DNA of 10,473 nt from Bacteroidaceae bacterium (lineage in GTDB: Bacteria; Bacteroidota; Bacteroidia; Bacteroidales; Bacteroidaceae): the NCBI GenBank assembly GCA_021443285.1, contig JABUUG010000031.1, positions 1 to 10,473 of the forward strand, written 5' to 3'. Both the position numbers and the translations under genes were made by a program. This document shows positions 7,817-10,473 of the stretch, one piece after another. Each line of letters opens with the position of its first letter. Positions within the stretch are counted from its first letter, which is position 1. The notes under the pieces were generated by a model. The model searched no databases. It had not been told where the DNA came from and was given only the letters and a program-made list of their open reading frames with translations.

Positions 7817-8731
7817 TCAAAACCTTTTAACAGGGAATCCATCATCAAAACTCTGCCGTACCCGGTAAGTCTCTCGGAATTGTGATGGTGAGCATCCCTT
7901 GTTTCGCTTGAAAAGGCGATTGAAATGGCTCATATTGTTAAAGCCCGAAGCCATGCAGATGTCAGATATGCTGCTTGTACTCTCTATGAGTTGGCTCGTT
8001 GCATAGTTCAAACGCAGGTATATCACATATTCCGATAGAGTTCTTCCCGTCTGCTGCTTGAAGAAGCGGCCGAAACTGCTGATGCTCATATTGAAAACCT
8101 TTGCAATCTCTGGTAATGTTATCTCCTTCCTGTAGTTAGCCACTATGTATTTTTTAATTCCCTCCAACCGCTCATTGTCCTCAAGTACAGAGTCCTTCAC
8201 ATAGTTTTTTGATGCAAGAGTCCTTGAATTTTCGGTTTTAGACAGCTCGTACAGTAGCGTCATAAGCGTCGACAGCGCATAGAAACTCTCGTTCATACCG
8301 CCAATCCCATCTATCAGATGGTAAACCTTTGCAATCGCCTCTTTCGAGAAACACAGACCACGGCGAGCCTTAAGCATCATCTCACGGATGCTTTTGAATG
8401 GAGAAGCAACAAAGAAACTGTCCTCTTCAAAGTGTATGTCGAACTGGATTGTGACCTCACGCGCATTGTGACCATTGTATTCATGTTTCTCCCAGATATG
8501 CTCCAAATCGCTGTTCGCTATCAGAACAAGATCCATGTCGTCTATCACCTCAACACTGTCTCCAACTATACGGCGCGCACCAGAAGCATGCTCAAGAAAA
8601 TTCAGTTCAAAAACCTCATGTGTATGGATTGGAAAGTCAAAAACCTTGTTGTGCCTGTCTACTATATACACGATGTTAGACTCCATTATTGGAGTGATTT
8701 CGTGAAGTACGTTGCTGCGGTGTGTGTACAT
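7817..8731 (-). CDS. AraC-family transcriptional regulator, 304 aa
   Basis: A DNA-binding regulator. The N-terminal half (about 1-170) has a cupin-like sensor pattern: HEITPI, IVDRHNKVFDFPIHTHEVFELNF with closely spaced histidines, RRIVGDS and LVLIANSDLEHIWE. The C-terminal half (from about 190) is a standard AraC domain with two helix-turn-helix units: TLPEIAKVFNMSISSFGRFFK near 204-224, and ISDICMASGFNNMSHFNRLF near 255-274, then the CSPSQFR signature. The start at 8731 keeps the HEITPI segment that relatives share; the next ATG (8686) would delete it. Such cupin-AraC proteins usually respond to small molecules, often sugars, but the ligand is unknown. It is divergent from the sialate O-acetylesterase gene with 182 bp between, a layout common for local activators. 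An inverted repeat just before its start may be an operator. Confidence 0.92.
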   Translation of the reverse strand: MYTHRSNVLHEITPIMESNIVYIVDRHNKVFDFPIHTHEVFELNFLEHASGARRIVGDSVEVIDDMDLVLIANSDLEHIWEKHEYNGHNAREVTIQFDIHFEEDSFFVASPFKSIREMMLKARRGLCFSKEAIAKVYHLIDGIGGMNESFYALSTLMTLLYELSKTENSRTLASKNYVKDSVLEDNERLEGIKKYIVANYRKEITLPEIAKVFNMSISSFGRFFKQQTGRTLSEYVIYLRLNYATSQLIESTSSISDICMASGFNNMSHFNRLFKRNKGCSPSQFRETYRVRQSFDDGFPVKRF

Positions 8732-8740
8732 TTCGTTGAT

Positions 8741-8757
8741 TTATTTGTCCCAAATAA
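8741..8757. promoter_or_regulatory. Candidate operator: 7-bp inverted repeat upstream of the AraC gene
   Basis: TTATTTG (8741-8747), three bases, then CAAATAA (8751-8757) form a perfect inverted repeat 10-26 bases upstream of the regulator's ATG, inside its presumed leader. A TTATTT copy recurs exactly 30 bases further on (8771-8776). This could be a binding site for autoregulation or a small leader hairpin; in AT-rich DNA it may also be chance. Confidence 0.3.
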
Positions 8758-8781
8758 TGTTAGTGTCTGTTTATTTCGGCA

Positions 8782-8789
8782 CAAAAGTA
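8782..8789 (-). promoter_or_regulatory. Candidate Bacteroidetes -7 element for the AraC gene
   Basis: On the minus strand this reads TACTTTTG, matching TAnnTTTG, about 50 bases upstream of the ATG at 8731. A TTTG (8805-8802) lies upstream but closer than the usual 19-21 base spacing. For the divergent esterase gene only an imperfect TACAAATTTG (8863-8872) is seen, about 40 bases before its start. Confidence 0.4.
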
Positions 8790-8913
8790 ATACTATATTG
8801 TCAAATGTCGAACAAGGTTTCTTGTTTTTTGTGAAAATGAAGAGCATTTTCTTCTTTAATTGTACAAATTTGCGCCACTTGACGGAGAATTTTAAACAAT
8901 AACCAATATATAT

Positions 8914-10344
8914 ATGAAAAGGCTAATACTTTTTTTTCTGACTGCCCTGATTTCGTTTTCATGTAGTGCAAAACTACGTCTGCCGAATATCCTTTCTGAC
9001 AATATGGTGTTACAGGCGTCGAGTGATGCCCGTTTATGGGGCTGGGCAGATGCTGGTAAGACGGTTACGGTGAAATGTTCATGGATGTCTACCGTAAAAA
9101 GTACCGTTGCAGGGAAGGATGGCAGGTGGAGTGCTACCGTCGCTATGCCATCGGCTTCCTACACCCCCCTCTCGCTTACTTTCGAGTCTGGTGATGAGAA
9201 AGTTACTGTCAAGAACATACTAGCTGGAGAAGTATGGGTATGTGCGGGTCAGAGTAATATGGAGATGCCTGTTGAAGGTTTTGATAATTGTCCTGTTGAG
9301 GGTTACAACGATGTGGTGCTTGATGCGAAGAATCATTCCGCCATAAGATTCGTAAAGATTCCAAGTATAATGAGGCAGACCCCACAGGAGGATGCGGACT
9401 GTAAATGGGAGGTAACTTCTTCGGAAACTGTACGACGTGCAAGTGCTACGGGGTGGTTTTTTGCACATACCATAAATACTGCACTTGACATACCTGTCGG
9501 ACTTATTATGGCGAACAAGGGTGGCTCGCGAGTTGAAAGCTGGCTCACAAAGGAAAACCTGCAGAGGTGTTGTCCTGCTGAGACTCTTGACTCTATAGAA
9601 AACGTGAAGAAGTTCAGATGGGACTTTCTCTACCCTCTTTATTGGGGAAATGGCACATTTAATCCTATCATAAACTATACTGTCAGCGGAATTATATTTT
9701 ATCAGGGTTGCTCAAATGTCGGCGATGCAGGCAATAAATATTCAGACAACCTTGCAACGCTCGTAAATCAATGGCGAGAGCAGTTCAGACAGCCGAATCT
9801 TCCCTTTTACTTTGTCCAGATTGCCCCATACTGGAATGACGATTTGAACGGCACAGCTGGGGCATTGCTACGCGAACAGCAGAAGAGGGCACAGACCATA
9901 ATACCGAACTCTGCTCTTATTTGCACCAACGATCTCGTCTATTCTTATGAAACGAAACAGATACATCCCACAATGAAACGCCAGGTAGGTGAGCGTCTGG
10001 CTTACAATGCATTGGTAAAGAAATACGGTCAAACGGGCTTTCTCTGCGAAAGCCCTGAGGTGGATAGTTACACTTTCTCTGGAGACACCTGCATAGTTAC
10101 ACTAAAGAACGACTACAATGCCATCTCTCGCTTTGAGGGCATACAGGGGTTCGAGCTTGCTGGCGAAGACCGGCAGTTCTACAAGGCAGTGGCGTATCAT
10201 GACTACACAAAGGGCATTGTCATCACTTCAACACAGGTAAAGAAGCCTGTGGCAGTGCGCTACTGTTTCCGCAATTTCCTCATCGGCAATGTCGCAAATC
10301 GCGCCATGCTCCCACTTTTCCCCTTCAGAAGTGATAAATTTTAG
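8914..10344 (+). CDS. Sialate O-acetylesterase-type SGNH hydrolase, exported, 476 aa
   Basis: A carbohydrate esterase of the sialate O-acetylesterase (SASA) family. Members remove O-acetyl groups from sialic acids or from plant or host glycans, so the true substrate is open. A signal peptide is clear (KR then a hydrophobic run, residues 4-16). Cleavage near SCSA is plausible, and lipidation at Cys17 is possible although its lipobox (SFSC) is poor. A beta-rich segment (about 20-100) precedes GQSNM, with the likely nucleophile Ser114. A GGSRVESW block follows near 205-212, then a FYFVQIAPY strand. The IHP motif has His351, then VGERLA. The residue three before the histidine, usually Asp in DxxH, is Lys348. 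The C-terminal end (VRYCFRNF..., then LPLFPFRSDKF) is the family's normal end, so the gene is complete. It is divergent from an AraC regulator that may control it. Confidence 0.92.
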   Translation: MKRLILFFLTALISFSCSAKLRLPNILSDNMVLQASSDARLWGWADAGKTVTVKCSWMSTVKSTVAGKDGRWSATVAMPSASYTPLSLTFESGDEKVTVKNILAGEVWVCAGQSNMEMPVEGFDNCPVEGYNDVVLDAKNHSAIRFVKIPSIMRQTPQEDADCKWEVTSSETVRRASATGWFFAHTINTALDIPVGLIMANKGGSRVESWLTKENLQRCCPAETLDSIENVKKFRWDFLYPLYWGNGTFNPIINYTVSGIIFYQGCSNVGDAGNKYSDNLATLVNQWREQFRQPNLPFYFVQIAPYWNDDLNGTAGALLREQQKRAQTIIPNSALICTNDLVYSYETKQIHPTMKRQVGERLAYNALVKKYGQTGFLCESPEVDSYTFSGDTCIVTLKNDYNAISRFEGIQGFELAGEDRQFYKAVAYHDYTKGIVITSTQVKKPVAVRYCFRNFLIGNVANRAMLPLFPFRSDKF

Positions 10345-10473
10345 GTTCAAAAGTTGATCTAGCTGCTCAACCGCAACCATGCAATACAAAGGTAACTATC
10401 CCCATATTAGCAGCAATTGGCGTAGGTTGTAACACAAAAGGGGGGGGGCAAAACTCAAGTTTCCCCAAAAAAA
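10345..10473. other. Gene-free contig end with G9 tract and small hairpin
   Basis: No gene is visible in these 129 bases. They contain nine G in a row (10440-10448), then an imperfect hairpin (GGGG 10445-10448 with CCCC 10463-10466, and AAACT 10451-10455 with AGTTT 10458-10462) and seven terminal A. Read on the minus strand, the hairpin is followed by TTTT and could be a weak terminator for a gene beyond the edge. The tracts may equally reflect poor sequence at a contig end. Confidence 0.4.

Noticed and set aside
8318..8902. A 194-codon plus-strand frame covering part of the AraC gene and the intergenic region
   Set aside because: It is antisense to the conserved AraC sensor domain and shows no recognisable domain or plausible start signal.
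8930..8937. T8 run in codons 6-8 of the esterase gene, and a T9 run (3163-3171) in the sugar transferase, as phase-variation switches
   Set aside because: Both tracts are in frame in this sequence and encode Phe in hydrophobic or conserved segments. Runs of this length are common in AT-rich genes, and there is no sign of length variation.
2459..10344. Treating the Bacteroidales genes as one polysaccharide or sialic-acid utilisation locus
   Set aside because: The genes are single units in alternating orientation with terminators between them. No SusC/SusD, sialidase or further glycosyltransferase is present.

Overview
The window looks like a metagenomic contig made of two unrelated pieces of bacterial DNA. 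Positions 1 to about 2460 are GC-rich, with codons such as GCG, GTC, ATC and GAT favoured and GATC about 15 times denser than in the rest. Its proteins resemble those of Planctomycetes or a related PVC lineage. Positions from about 2460 to the end are AT-richer. They carry typical Bacteroidales (Prevotella/Bacteroides-like) proteins and Bacteroidetes-style -7 elements (TAnnTTTG). The switch falls within a few bases of a CATG that supplies the start codon of both flanking, divergent genes. I read this mainly as an assembly or cloning chimera, so the two parts should not be interpreted as one genome or one pathway.

Left part (1-2460): two minus-strand genes in an operon-like order. The first is a ten-helix EamA/DMT-type transporter (2460 to 1375). 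Three bases later begins a large membrane protein (1371 to beyond the left edge) with two N-terminal helices, a shortened von Willebrand A region with a DxSxS motif, a beta-rich region and the start of a glutamine-amidotransferase-like fold. This second gene has no stop codon in the window: all 457 codons from 1371 to 1 are open.

Right part (about 2459-10473): a polyprenyl-phosphate hexose-1-phosphate transferase (+), which starts capsule or exopolysaccharide repeat units, runs towards polynucleotide phosphorylase (-), and a strong 13-bp hairpin terminator lies between them. A divergent intergenic region of 235 bp leads to a GNAT-fold acyltransferase-like protein (+). This converges on an AraC-family regulator (-), with a second hairpin between them. 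The AraC gene is divergent from a signal-peptide-bearing sialate O-acetylesterase-type SGNH hydrolase (+), an arrangement that suggests, but does not prove, that the regulator controls the esterase. The last 129 bases hold no gene and end in a G9 tract and a small hairpin, typical of a contig end.

I saw no tRNA, rRNA, CRISPR array, insertion sequence or phage gene. No new biological system stands out. The most important observation is the compositional and taxonomic break at about 2460.
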